47,269 nucleotides of DNA from Gemmatimonadota bacterium (lineage in GTDB: Bacteria > Gemmatimonadota > Gemmatimonadetes > Longimicrobiales > RSA9). The notes under the pieces were generated by a model. The model worked only from the letters and a program-made list of their open reading frames with translations. It did not search any database and had not been told where the DNA came from. The first letter of the stretch is position 1. Each line of letters starts with the position of its first letter. The position numbers and the translations under genes were made by a program. The stretch lies in the NCBI GenBank assembly GCA_039715185.1, contig JBDLIA010000016.1:1-47269 (forward strand), read 5' to 3'. Below, piece after piece: positions 33,815-41,701 of this stretch.

Positions 33815-34041
33815 GGACGCCACTCGCCCGACCAGTCGAGGTGCACCAGCTCCTCGGGGTCGGTGGCGAGGTACCCGGCGTGCGGCTTGAGCCTCGCCAG
33901 GCGGCTGCCCGTCTCCGCGGGGACGATCCGAAGCCGACGCCCCTTCCGCTCGACTTCTGCCGGGACACCGGTCTCGAGCACGCGATCCAGCACTCGGTAG
34001 AGATTGGCGCGGAGCCTGGAGACGGAGAAGATATTTGCCAT
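33811..34041 (-). CDS. Phd/YefM-type antitoxin (orphaned)
   Basis: 76 residues. SVSRLRANLYRVLDRVLETG with VPAEVERKGRRLRIVPAE is the Phd/YefM DNA-binding fold; the C-terminal HAGYLATDPEELVHLDWSGE is the toxin-binding tail common in PIN-partnered members. The partner toxin directly downstream is truncated. It may still repress its promoter or neutralise toxins encoded elsewhere. The 171 bp upstream show no gene. Confidence 0.8.
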   Translation of the reverse strand: MANIFSVSRLRANLYRVLDRVLETGVPAEVERKGRRLRIVPAETGSRLARLKPHAGYLATDPEELVHLDWSGEWRP

Positions 34042-34212
34042 AGATCATACCGTACGTGTGTGGACTCGAGAACGTAATTGTGATCCCGGCGTGTGTCAGC
34101 AATCAGGCGCTCGGTCGCGCGGGCCTCGCGGCATCGAAGATCGCCGCCACGCGGGGCGCCGCCATGGCGCTATGTGACCCGGACCTCCGGCCCTCCCTGG
34201 AGGTCATCGACT

Positions 34213-34833
34213 CTACTCCATCTCGCTCTCGACCAACGCGATGATCTCCCCGATGCGCTCGGCCAGAGCCGTGAGTTGGAAGTTGTGCCTGCCCGACGCC
34301 GCCGCGGCCATTTCGACGGCCGTGCCCGGACCCGGGCCTATCGGCTCGCCGGGATTCAGCGAGTAGATGAGCGGGGAGAGGTTGGAGCGCAGGTTGTCGT
34401 AGGAGGCAGCGGTCATGCGCGCCTCTTCCACGCGGTCGCTCCAGCCCGCCAGGGCCCGCCGCAGCTCGTCGTTGCGGATGACCCCCAGCTCGCCTCCGTC
34501 CACCAGGCTGCGCAGCGCCCCGGTCACGGGATCGAAGCGCGCGTCGCCCTGCGCCGCGTCGGCGAGCGCGAACAGCGAGTCGGGCGGGACCGAGGTCTCG
34601 CCGAATACGACCTGGACCCAGATGTCGGCCGCCGCGCGCGCCTGCCGGTTGGTCTCCATGTCGGTGAGAAGACGCGCCTCGTTTTCGCGGAATTCCTCGA
34701 GCAGGTCCGCGAGGATCTCCTGCTCCCGAGCCCTTTCCCCTCGCTCCGCCCACGCGGCCTCGCCCGCAAGCGCGAGGAGCACGCCGATGACGATCACGAC
34801 CAGGCCGGACAGAGCGCTCTGGAGCTGCTTCAT
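34213..34833 (-). CDS. DUF6090-like membrane protein, second of a pair
   Basis: 206 residues from an ATG overlapping the stop of the upstream partner (ATGA). One membrane helix (LSGLVVIVIGVLLALAGEAA) then WAERGERAREQEILADLLEE coiled coil. The layout matches the DUF6090-like proteins at 34830 and 26925. The remainder is helical and probably periplasmic. Function unknown; translational coupling suggests a hetero-oligomer. Confidence 0.75.
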   Translation of the reverse strand: MKQLQSALSGLVVIVIGVLLALAGEAAWAERGERAREQEILADLLEEFRENEARLLTDMETNRQARAAADIWVQVVFGETSVPPDSLFALADAAQGDARFDPVTGALRSLVDGGELGVIRNDELRRALAGWSDRVEEARMTAASYDNLRSNLSPLIYSLNPGEPIGPGPGTAVEMAAAASGRHNFQLTALAERIGEIIALVESEME

Positions 34834-35570
34834 GGGTCGCTCCCGCTCAACTCGATCACATCGGCGATCAGCTCCCCCAGCTGCGCCGACCGTCGCTGGA
34901 GGATCGCCAGCCTCTGCCGTTTGATGAGGATCAGGTTCTCGAACTCCGGGTCGGCGAGAATCCGGTCCAACGCCCCCGGCGGGAGCGGAACGGGCTCCAG
35001 CGGGTCCCGGGGCAGACTCCTGCCATCGACCAGGGGCAGCGGCCTCTCGGATGTCCAGCGGAAGTTGCGGGTCAGGTAGGGGCGCAGCCCATCCTCGTCC
35101 ACCTCCCGGGCCCAGTCTTCCAGGAAATTGACCCGTTCCCGGCCGCGCTCGTAGGTGAGGAGCGCGAAGCGCAGCTCCTGGGAGGACAGGGTCGAGAGGT
35201 TGCCGGACGACACGAGGTCGCCGAGTACCGAGGACGGAGGAAAGAAGCGCGACATGAACATGCTGACGTCCTGCATCCACACGTTCACCGCCGAGTCGGG
35301 CGCGATCCGCACCGGGATCTGACCCAGGATCGAATCCGCATCGGCGATCCACGCATCGCGACGCCCGTGATCCTCGGCCAACTCTTCGGAGGCCAGCGCC
35401 ATCTCGACTCGGAGCGCCGTCAGGTACTCGGCCTCCTTTGCGGCGAGTTGCCGGTCGTCCCAGGCCGCGTCGATACCGAAGGCCAGAAGGATGCTGAGTA
35501 CGACTACGGCTCCTTCGATCAGGATCCGCGGCCACGGGATCGTCGCCGATCCTGGAGGCTCAGCGCCCAT
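34830..35570 (-). CDS. DUF6090-like membrane protein, first of a pair
   Basis: 246 residues. Membrane helix ILIEGAVVVLSILLAFGIDA followed by AWDDRQLAAKEAEYLTALRV, again the anchor-plus-coiled-coil layout. The C-terminal part has an extended linker and a terminal coiled coil (LIKRQRLAILQRRSAQLGEL). Coupled to 34213 by a 4-bp overlap. The two differ enough to be old paralogues rather than a recent duplication. Confidence 0.75.
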   Translation of the reverse strand: MGAEPPGSATIPWPRILIEGAVVVLSILLAFGIDAAWDDRQLAAKEAEYLTALRVEMALASEELAEDHGRRDAWIADADSILGQIPVRIAPDSAVNVWMQDVSMFMSRFFPPSSVLGDLVSSGNLSTLSSQELRFALLTYERGRERVNFLEDWAREVDEDGLRPYLTRNFRWTSERPLPLVDGRSLPRDPLEPVPLPPGALDRILADPEFENLILIKRQRLAILQRRSAQLGELIADVIELSGSDP

Positions 35571-35742
35571 TATCCACGAGAGCTCCCGGGGTCGGAAGAG
35601 CCGAACTCACGCCATTCCATGATGCGGAGGGGCCCGATCGGGAGCAACCCGAGGGTCCACCCCTGCCGGGCCGTTGCTGGTAGTCGAGTAGCCGCTCCCA
35701 TAAGTTGGCTCCCCCGCCACACACCCCAGAAGGAGGGACGCC

Positions 35743-36501
35743 ATGAGACGCGTGACGCTGCTTGTCTGGTTGGCCTTCATCGCGGCGGGAGCCGCGGCAG
35801 GATCCCTCAACGCGCAGGACGAAGAACGCCCGGTTGTCTACGCCAGCTACTGGGACTGCGGCACCCTGGCCAACGTGGTCGATCTGATCGCCCAGGACTG
35901 GGGCCCGCTCATGCAGACCCACATGGACGGCGGCGCGATTACCGCGTGGGGTGCGGCCACCCACAAGACCGGGAACAGTTGGGATCTGTTGCTCTATTAC
36001 GTGGGCTCCGATTACGAGGCCATCACCTCGGCGCTTCAATCGAGTGGCCAGCAACTGGCCGAGGAGAACCCTGAGACGTTCGAGACCCTGGGCAACGCCT
36101 GCCCCTCCCACGAGGACTACGTGTGGATCAGTGCCATGAGCTCTGCACCCGTGGAGGAAGTCGCTCAGGAGCGCGCCGAGGCGGCGCTCTCGATCTACTG
36201 GGTGTGTGACGAAGGCGTCGAGGCCGCCGCCGACTTGATCTTCGAGGAGATGATGATGCCGGCTCTGGAAGCGCAGGTAGAGGCCGGCCTCGTCAACAGC
36301 TGGTCCTGGAACGAGCACTTCCTGGGAGGGAAGTACCGAAGGCTACTCGCGCTGGACGGCCCGACTCACGCGAGTTTGCTGGAGGCTCGGAACGGGATCA
36401 TCGACGCGTTCAACGAGAACCCCGGACTGAGCGCGGCGTTCAGCCGCATCTGCAACGGTCACCAGGACAACCTGTACGACATCGCCATCTCGGTGCCCTG
36501 A
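35743..36501 (+). CDS. Secreted hypothetical protein
   Basis: 252 residues; AAGGAGGG precedes the ATG and a signal peptide (LVWLAFIAAGAAAGSLNAQ) is clear. The mature protein contains two similar halves (YASYWDCGTLANVVDLIAQD and SIYWVCDEGVEAAADLIFEE), each followed by an LxY/LxA and a terminal Cys-His segment (NACPSHEDYVWI, RICNGHQDNLYDI). So it is an internal duplication of a ferredoxin-like fold, possibly with disulfides. No named family. Confidence 0.75.
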   Translation: MRRVTLLVWLAFIAAGAAAGSLNAQDEERPVVYASYWDCGTLANVVDLIAQDWGPLMQTHMDGGAITAWGAATHKTGNSWDLLLYYVGSDYEAITSALQSSGQQLAEENPETFETLGNACPSHEDYVWISAMSSAPVEEVAQERAEAALSIYWVCDEGVEAAADLIFEEMMMPALEAQVEAGLVNSWSWNEHFLGGKYRRLLALDGPTHASLLEARNGIIDAFNENPGLSAAFSRICNGHQDNLYDIAISVP

Positions 36502-36568
36502 CGAGGCGTCCTCGGCCGGCCGGGCGTAGGCGGGGCACCCGGCCGGCCGAGGGGGGCCCTGGTGCCCC

Positions 36569-37138
36569 TCAGCCCATCGTTCCGAACAGCCTGACCGCAA
36601 GCGACGCCCGGTAGAAAAAAGCAAGGACGACCACTACGGCGTGGTACCGCTCGCTGCGGCTGAACGCGGCTGCCAAGAACAGGGCGAAGAAGACCGCCGT
36701 GGTCACGGGGTACTCGATGCCCTGACTCCTGAAGTAGTCGGTGCCCTTGATCAGAGTGTCGACCAGATCGATCAACAGCGAGGCGATCAGCAGTCCGAAG
36801 AACCAACCCTGCACGGAGTGGAAATAACCCTTGAATCCGTCGTGGTCGGAAAGGTCGGACGGGAAGAGCATCGCGCACAACATGTACATCACGACCGCGT
36901 ACAGGACCACGAAGGCGTAGATCTCGAACCGCCAGACCTCCACCTCCCCCAACCTGAATTCCCACCACCACCAGAAGATGAGGGAGAAGAACGTGAAGGC
37001 GACCCAAAGGAGGTGGATCCAGTAGACCCGTTCCCTGCCGGGGTGTTGGATGATGTGGGCCACGCCGCGCAGCAGGTGGGCGAGGCCCAGCCCGATGATG
37101 ATCGAGGTGAGGACGCTGACGTACTCGAAGATCTCCAT
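36569..37138 (-). CDS. Polytopic membrane protein
   Basis: 189 residues, about five membrane helices (VSVLTSIIIGLGLAHLLRGV, IHLLWVAFTFFSLIFWWWW, IYAFVVLYAVVMYMLCAML, WFFGLLIASLLIDLVDTLI, TTAVFFALFLAAAF). No enzyme motif. The ATG overlaps the TAA of a possible 22-codon frame upstream (TAATG). Function unknown. Confidence 0.75.
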   Translation of the reverse strand: MEIFEYVSVLTSIIIGLGLAHLLRGVAHIIQHPGRERVYWIHLLWVAFTFFSLIFWWWWEFRLGEVEVWRFEIYAFVVLYAVVMYMLCAMLFPSDLSDHDGFKGYFHSVQGWFFGLLIASLLIDLVDTLIKGTDYFRSQGIEYPVTTAVFFALFLAAAFSRSERYHAVVVVLAFFYRASLAVRLFGTMG

Positions 37139-37206
37139 TAGTCGACCAGCCCCACCGGGGCCTCGATCGCGGCGATAACCGCTCGGGGCGGCTTCAGCAG
37201 CCTCAT
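37138..37206 (-). CDS. Possible 22-residue microprotein
   Basis: MRLLKPPRAVIAAIEAPVGL then VD and TAA. Its ATG overlaps the TGA of the 50-residue frame upstream and its TAA overlaps the ATG of the membrane protein, so it would be coupled at both ends. It may simply be a translational bridge. No independent support. Confidence 0.25.
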   Translation of the reverse strand: MRLLKPPRAVIAAIEAPVGLVD

Positions 37207-37355
37207 CGCGTCGCCTCGAGCTCGTCCGTGAGAGTCTGCTTCAAGTCCTCGGCGATGACCCTGACTATCCCCGCGATCTCCACGGTCCCGCCGACGCGCT
37301 GGGTCTGATACGTAATCAGCTTCTGCACGTCGGGGGTAAGGAGCTCGGAGCGCAT
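37203..37355 (-). CDS. Small helical hypothetical protein
   Basis: 50 residues: MRSELLTPDVQKLITYQTQR followed by VGGTVEIAGIVRVIAEDLKQ and a charged tail. Amphipathic, no signal peptide. It lies upstream of the membrane protein in a chain of 1-4 bp overlaps, which supports real translation, but no strong ribosome site is seen. Confidence 0.4.
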   Translation of the reverse strand: MRSELLTPDVQKLITYQTQRVGGTVEIAGIVRVIAEDLKQTLTDELEATR

Positions 37356-37513
37356 CGCAGCGGCCGATCAACCCTGCAGATCGAAGCGCGACTGCGGATG
37401 GTGTCGTCGGCGTCAACGGCTGGCCTCCCCTCCTGATGTGTGGGCGGGTAAGCTGAGGGCACGGCTCGATCCGCGGCAAGCGAAGGGACGGCTGCGCCGA
37501 TACCTGGATGGGA

Positions 37514-37529
37514 CGTCTCCGCGGAGACG
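37514..37529. repeat. Intergenic palindrome, copy 10 (symmetrical variant)
   Basis: CGTCTCCGCGGAGACG: two changes from consensus (T to C and A to G) at mirror positions, so the palindrome remains perfect. Preceded by A and followed by C. Lies 35 bp upstream of the GNAT gene and divergent from the small membrane operon. Confidence 0.8.
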
Positions 37530-37563
37530 CGGGGCGAGCCAGCGCGCTATCTTGAGGCGCGTC

Positions 37564-38448
37564 ATGGGCCCGCGAATCGACACTGAAAACCCGAGGATCG
37601 CTCTCATGCTCTTCGCCACCACCGAGCTGGCCGCCCGGATCGAGCGGGTCGAAGCCGGCCTCATGGCCGATTCGGGGCGTGCAGTCGAGCGGTCGCGGCC
37701 CGCTGCGAGTGCGATGGTGCTGTCCCTGGCCGGCGGAGTGGCCACCTACGCCGGGGAGGGCTCGCCGCTGAACAAGGTTGCGGGTCTGGGCTTCGAAGGG
37801 CCGGTGTCCGTGGCGGAGCTCGAGGAAGTGGAGCGACTCTACGCCGAGCGAGGGTCGCCCGTGCACGTGGAGCTATCCTGCCTGGCCGACCCGTCGATCG
37901 GTGCGCTGCTCACGGGCCGCGGCTACCGGCTCGTCGGCTTCGAGAACGTGCTCGGTCGAGAGCTGTCGGATGGACCGGCCGGAGACAGCCCGGGTCTGGA
38001 CATCCGCGCGAGCGACGAGGCCGACTTCGACGTCTGGCTGGACGCCGTGGTCACCGGCTTCCTCAGCCCGAACGACGAGGGTCTGCCAGCACACGAATCG
38101 TTCGCCCGGGAGGCACTGGAGCAGGCCATCGGCGACATGGCCGGGGCCGAGGGCTTCCTGCGCTACCTGGCCCGGCGGGATGGCAACCCCGCGGGCGGCG
38201 CGAGCATGCGCCTCGGCGAGGGGGTAGCCCAGTTGTGTGGCGCCGCGACCGTCCCTGCGCACAGACGTCGGGGAGTCCAGGCGGCCCTGCTGGCTCATCG
38301 CCTCGCCGTCGCGGCCCGGGCGGGCTGCGACGTGGCGGTCGTGACCACACAGCCCGGGTCGCTGTCGCAGAGGAACGTCCAGCGGAACGGCTTCGAGCTG
38401 CTGTATACGCGCGCGGTCCTGATGCTGGAGGCACGCGGAGTCGAGTGA
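37564..38448 (+). CDS. GNAT-family acetyltransferase, two-domain
   Basis: 294 residues; the ATG at 37564 is the first after the palindrome. The C-terminal half is a GNAT domain with TVPAHRRRGVQAALLAHRLA (acetyl-CoA loop, ~235-255) and a late SQRNVQRNGFELLYTR. The N-terminal half (~1-120) resembles a degenerate GNAT lobe (VELSCLADPSIGALLTGRGY). Substrate unknown. Not obviously coupled to the next gene. Confidence 0.82.
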   Translation: MGPRIDTENPRIALMLFATTELAARIERVEAGLMADSGRAVERSRPAASAMVLSLAGGVATYAGEGSPLNKVAGLGFEGPVSVAELEEVERLYAERGSPVHVELSCLADPSIGALLTGRGYRLVGFENVLGRELSDGPAGDSPGLDIRASDEADFDVWLDAVVTGFLSPNDEGLPAHESFAREALEQAIGDMAGAEGFLRYLARRDGNPAGGASMRLGEGVAQLCGAATVPAHRRRGVQAALLAHRLAVAARAGCDVAVVTTQPGSLSQRNVQRNGFELLYTRAVLMLEARGVE

Positions 38449-38586
38449 TCGACGAATCCTCGGCGCTGGCTCGCTCGAAGGGCTCGCGTCGTTGCCCGCG
38501 AGGATGTCCCATGTGATCATGGATCTGCGGCGGGCGGCACGGCGGCGCCGCGCCGCGGTCGTGGGTCGAGGTCTCGGGCGTATCGA

Positions 38587-39375
38587 ATGCGGAAACTCTT
38601 CAAGCTGGCGTCTTTGCTCGTGCTTCTCGGCACGATAGCGCTCGTGGTGTTCCTGGCGCTGCGGCGGCCGTCCCTGAGCCGGGACTGGGACGAAGACGTT
38701 CGCATTCTTGCCGGAGTCGAAATGGCGGACGACGGACCGGTGGCGCTGAGCAGGGTCCGCAACTGGCGCTACGCGGAGGACTCGATCGTGTCGCAGTCCT
38801 ATCTCGACGCTGCCTTCGATCCCGCGGATATCGTCGACATCTGGATGTACGAGCAGCAGCTCGACGACGCCGGCCTGATCGCCCACACCTTCCTGGTCTT
38901 CGAGTTCGATGCGAGCTATGGGCCCGCTCGCTACCTGGGGCTGTCCGTCGAGACGCGGCGCGAGTCGGGAGAGGAGTATTCGCTGATCGGCGGGATGCTG
39001 CGGGCCTTCGAGGTGACCCACGTGTGGGCGACCGAGAGGGACCTCGTGACGCGCCGGGTCCAGTATCTGGACTACCCGCTAACGCGCTACAGGCTGGAGA
39101 TCCCCGAGGAATACCGCGCCCGCATCTTCGTCAAGCTGGCGCAGGAAACGGGCGATCTAGCCATCACGCCCCGCTGGTACAACACCGCGACCAACAACTG
39201 CACCAGCTCGCTGATCAAGTACGTGAACGAGAGCGAGCCCGGCGCCATTCCGCTGCACTACAGCTACGTGCTCACGGGAACCGTGGACGACTACCTGGAA
39301 CGCCTGGGCTACCTGGACGCGGAGTCGGCGCTGGCGATTACGCGGGATTATCTGGCGGCGAACGAGCTCAGGTAG
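38587..39375 (+). CDS. DUF4105 / Lnb-N periplasmic domain protein
   Basis: 262 residues with an N-terminal membrane anchor (LASLLVLLGTIALVVFLALR). The domain has IWMYEQQLDDAGLIAHTFLV and the key cysteine motif YNTATNNCTSSLIKYVN (Cys ~205), typical of the Lnb N-terminal/DUF4105 family, which has a papain-like arrangement. It is probably a periplasmic hydrolase or amidase; the substrate is unknown. It converges on the riboflavin-kinase-like gene with an 8-bp overlap of the ends. Confidence 0.82.
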   Translation: MRKLFKLASLLVLLGTIALVVFLALRRPSLSRDWDEDVRILAGVEMADDGPVALSRVRNWRYAEDSIVSQSYLDAAFDPADIVDIWMYEQQLDDAGLIAHTFLVFEFDASYGPARYLGLSVETRRESGEEYSLIGGMLRAFEVTHVWATERDLVTRRVQYLDYPLTRYRLEIPEEYRARIFVKLAQETGDLAITPRWYNTATNNCTSSLIKYVNESEPGAIPLHYSYVLTGTVDDYLERLGYLDAESALAITRDYLAANELR

Positions 39376-39790
39376 ACTCACCTCCGGTTCTGCCAAGCTG
39401 GAGCACCACCACATCGCCGTCCTGCAGTCCAAAGCGATCCCGCAGGCCCTCCTCCGAGATGAACTCGACGACCCTGACGTCGGGTCGGTCCGATGCGCCG
39501 ATCGTCGTCGTCCAAATGAAACCGAGCGTGGCATCGAGCTCGGGAAGCCATGCGGGATAAAGAAGGACGTCGCGCTCGCCGCCCATCTCATCCCGCCCGA
39601 ACGGGATGATGCCGTCCTGCAGTTCCGCCGAGAACCAGTCGAATGGAGCAGCCAACAGGAGATTGAGCGAGCCGGGAAACATCCGCGTCCCGAGCTTCGC
39701 TTCGTAGGCCTCGGAGAACACCGTGAGCCAGTGCGCTGCGTCGCCGTGCCCGGACTGTACGATGCCTTCGATCCGAGCTCCAGACCTCAC
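39368..39790 (-). CDS. CTP-dependent riboflavin kinase-like protein (DUF120)
   Basis: 140 residues from a GTG overlapping the TPR stop (GTGA), with GGAGGAG directly upstream. The sequence follows the archaeal-type riboflavin kinase layout: GIVQSGHGDAAHWL, KLGTRMFPGSLNLLL (PGSLN for the usual PGTLN), and a closing RDRFGLQDGDVVVLQL. In archaea this enzyme makes FMN with CTP. Bacteria normally use the unrelated RibF. It may therefore serve a local or regulatory use. Coupled to a TPR/TolB protein. Confidence 0.72.
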   Translation of the reverse strand: MRSGARIEGIVQSGHGDAAHWLTVFSEAYEAKLGTRMFPGSLNLLLAAPFDWFSAELQDGIIPFGRDEMGGERDVLLYPAWLPELDATLGFIWTTTIGASDRPDVRVVEFISEEGLRDRFGLQDGDVVVLQLGRTGGEST

Positions 39791-41571
39791 TCCTCCTCCC
39801 AGTGCCCCCGCGCCTTGATCAGCTTGTCGCGCGGCGGCGACCTCATGTAGGCGGCGTAGCCGGGGTGCGCGGCCAGGGTGTCGGGGTGGGTATCGATCTG
39901 CCAGCCACCCCACGGCTCCGGTTGTCCGTTCCACTGACTATCGAGCGACGCCCACAGATCGCGCTCACCAGCCAGCAGAAGCAGGCGACCGACCCAGTGC
40001 GTGCGTACCGGGTCGGAGCTGTCGACCTCACCGGCCCACGCGACCAGGTCCGCGCGCGCGTCGGAATTGTCCTCGCCGGCCAGGCCTCGGAGGATGCGCG
40101 CCCCCCGAAGGTGGGATGGCCAAAGACCAGGATCGGGGTCCCCCCTCGCGACCTCCACCATCTCGTCCAGCGCACCCTGCCTGTACAAAGAGACCATCAG
40201 ACCTGCCCGTGGAAAGAGCAGAGTCGGGGACAGCTCCAGCGATCTCCGATATGCCTCTGCTGCAGCGGCATCGTCTCCGATCTCCTCGTACACGTTGCCC
40301 AGGTTCATGTGGTTCGCGGGCTGCAGCGGATCGAGTTCGGCGGCGCGCGTTTCAACCGTCATGGCCTCTTCCAGCCGATCCCAGAACTGGAGCAGGTCTC
40401 CGTACCAGTTGAACACCACGGCGGAGCCGGGCGACACCTCGAGCGCACGCAGATAGAGCTCTTCCGCACGCTCGAACTCGTAGTCCAGGGTGAGAATGCT
40501 CCCGGCGGCGAGGAGCGCCTCTACGTCCGTCGGATTGATCGCCAGCGCCGCTGACGCGGCCGAATCGGCGCCTGCGTGAAAGGCATCGTAGTCCTGCTGT
40601 GGCAATGTATCCCTGGCCCAGTACACGGGCAGAAGGCGCGCCATGGCCAGCTCGCCCAGCGCGTCCGCCGAATTCGGGGCGGAGCGAACCGCCTCCTCAA
40701 GCAGCGCGACCGACCGCAGGATGCCCTCGCCCGTGCGATCGGTCTGCGCCGCGCGGGCCTGGAGGATCAGGTCGTAGGTATCCAGGCTGGGGGGCGGCTG
40801 CCCACCTCGCTCCCCCGCGCCGAGGCTCACGCTCAGCGCCTCTGCGATTTCGCCCGCGATCTCGTCCTGGACCGCGAAGATGTCGTCCAGGTCCAGGTTG
40901 AACGTCTCCGACCAGACGTGGCTGTCGGTCTGGGAGTCGATGAGCTGGGCGATCACGCGCACCCGGTCCTCGGCGCGCATGACCGATCCCTCCAGCACGA
41001 AGCGGGCGCCAAGCGCCTGGGCGACGGTGGGGATGTCGACGGTGTCCCGGAAGGTGAAAGAGGACGACCGGGAGATGACCTTCAGGTCGTCCGACTGAGC
41101 GAGGTCGTGGAGGATCGCGTCGGCTACCCCGTCGCCGAACCAGGCCTGGTCACCCGCGGGGCTCATGTCCGTGAAAGGCAGCACGGCGATCGAGCGCTCG
41201 ACGCTGGGATCGAGCGCCGCGGCCGCTTCGTGCGTGGCATCCCAGGCGATGTAGCCCAGCGCCACTACCAGCGCGCCGGCGGTTACGTAGTTCAGCTTGC
41301 GGCCGGTCCGCGGCGTGATCGACTGGGTGGGATCGACCTCGTCGCTCCGCTTCAGGCCCTCCGGGGTGAGCTCGAAGGCCCAGGCCAGGATCAGCGCGAT
41401 GGGGAAGCCGACGCCCAGCAGGACGATGACGGCGGTCGGGAACCAGTCGGGCAGCGACAGCGGCTCGGCGATGACGTCGACCACCTGCGCCAGCACCCAG
41501 CCGATTACCAGGTAGGCGACGCCCACCCGGACGACGTTCCGGCGCTTGAGTTCGTTGAAAAGGCTGGACAT
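39787..41571 (-). CDS. Membrane-anchored TolB-like/TPR protein
   Basis: 594 residues; the ATG at 41571 begins the conserved MSSLFNELKRRNVVRVGVAY. Two membrane helices (GVAYLVIGWVLAQVVDVIAE, FPTAVIVLLGVGFPIALILA), a third near ~90, then the TolB/FlgO-like domain (SIAVLPFTDMSPAGDQAWFG, residues ~125-250) and TPR repeats. Same architecture as 16506-18080. The stop overlaps the start of the DUF120 gene, so the two are co-expressed. Confidence 0.83.
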   Translation of the reverse strand: MSSLFNELKRRNVVRVGVAYLVIGWVLAQVVDVIAEPLSLPDWFPTAVIVLLGVGFPIALILAWAFELTPEGLKRSDEVDPTQSITPRTGRKLNYVTAGALVVALGYIAWDATHEAAAALDPSVERSIAVLPFTDMSPAGDQAWFGDGVADAILHDLAQSDDLKVISRSSSFTFRDTVDIPTVAQALGARFVLEGSVMRAEDRVRVIAQLIDSQTDSHVWSETFNLDLDDIFAVQDEIAGEIAEALSVSLGAGERGGQPPPSLDTYDLILQARAAQTDRTGEGILRSVALLEEAVRSAPNSADALGELAMARLLPVYWARDTLPQQDYDAFHAGADSAASAALAINPTDVEALLAAGSILTLDYEFERAEELYLRALEVSPGSAVVFNWYGDLLQFWDRLEEAMTVETRAAELDPLQPANHMNLGNVYEEIGDDAAAAEAYRRSLELSPTLLFPRAGLMVSLYRQGALDEMVEVARGDPDPGLWPSHLRGARILRGLAGEDNSDARADLVAWAGEVDSSDPVRTHWVGRLLLLAGERDLWASLDSQWNGQPEPWGGWQIDTHPDTLAAHPGYAAYMRSPPRDKLIKARGHWEEE

Positions 41572-41621
41572 GTCGGGGTGGAGCGTAGGAAAGGGCGAGG
41601 GCAGCGGCAAGATGGCATGGA

Positions 41622-41637
41622 CGTTTCCGCGGAAACG
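41622..41637. repeat. Intergenic palindrome, copy 11 (exact)
   Basis: Exact CGTTTCCGCGGAAACG, preceded by A and followed by TGGC, as after copies 7 and 12. Lies between two divergent TPR genes, 50 bp from one start and 64 bp from the other. Confidence 0.9.
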
Positions 41638-41701
41638 TGGCGGCCCACCGTGGGCTTGCTCGTCATGCCCTCACATTGGAGCTTTGAACGGCTACCGCAC
41701 C

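Noticed and set aside
33910-33925. CGTCTCCGCGGGGACG inside the Phd-type antitoxin gene.
   Set aside because: Not a perfect palindrome and lies in well-formed coding sequence; chance similarity is likely in GC-rich DNA.
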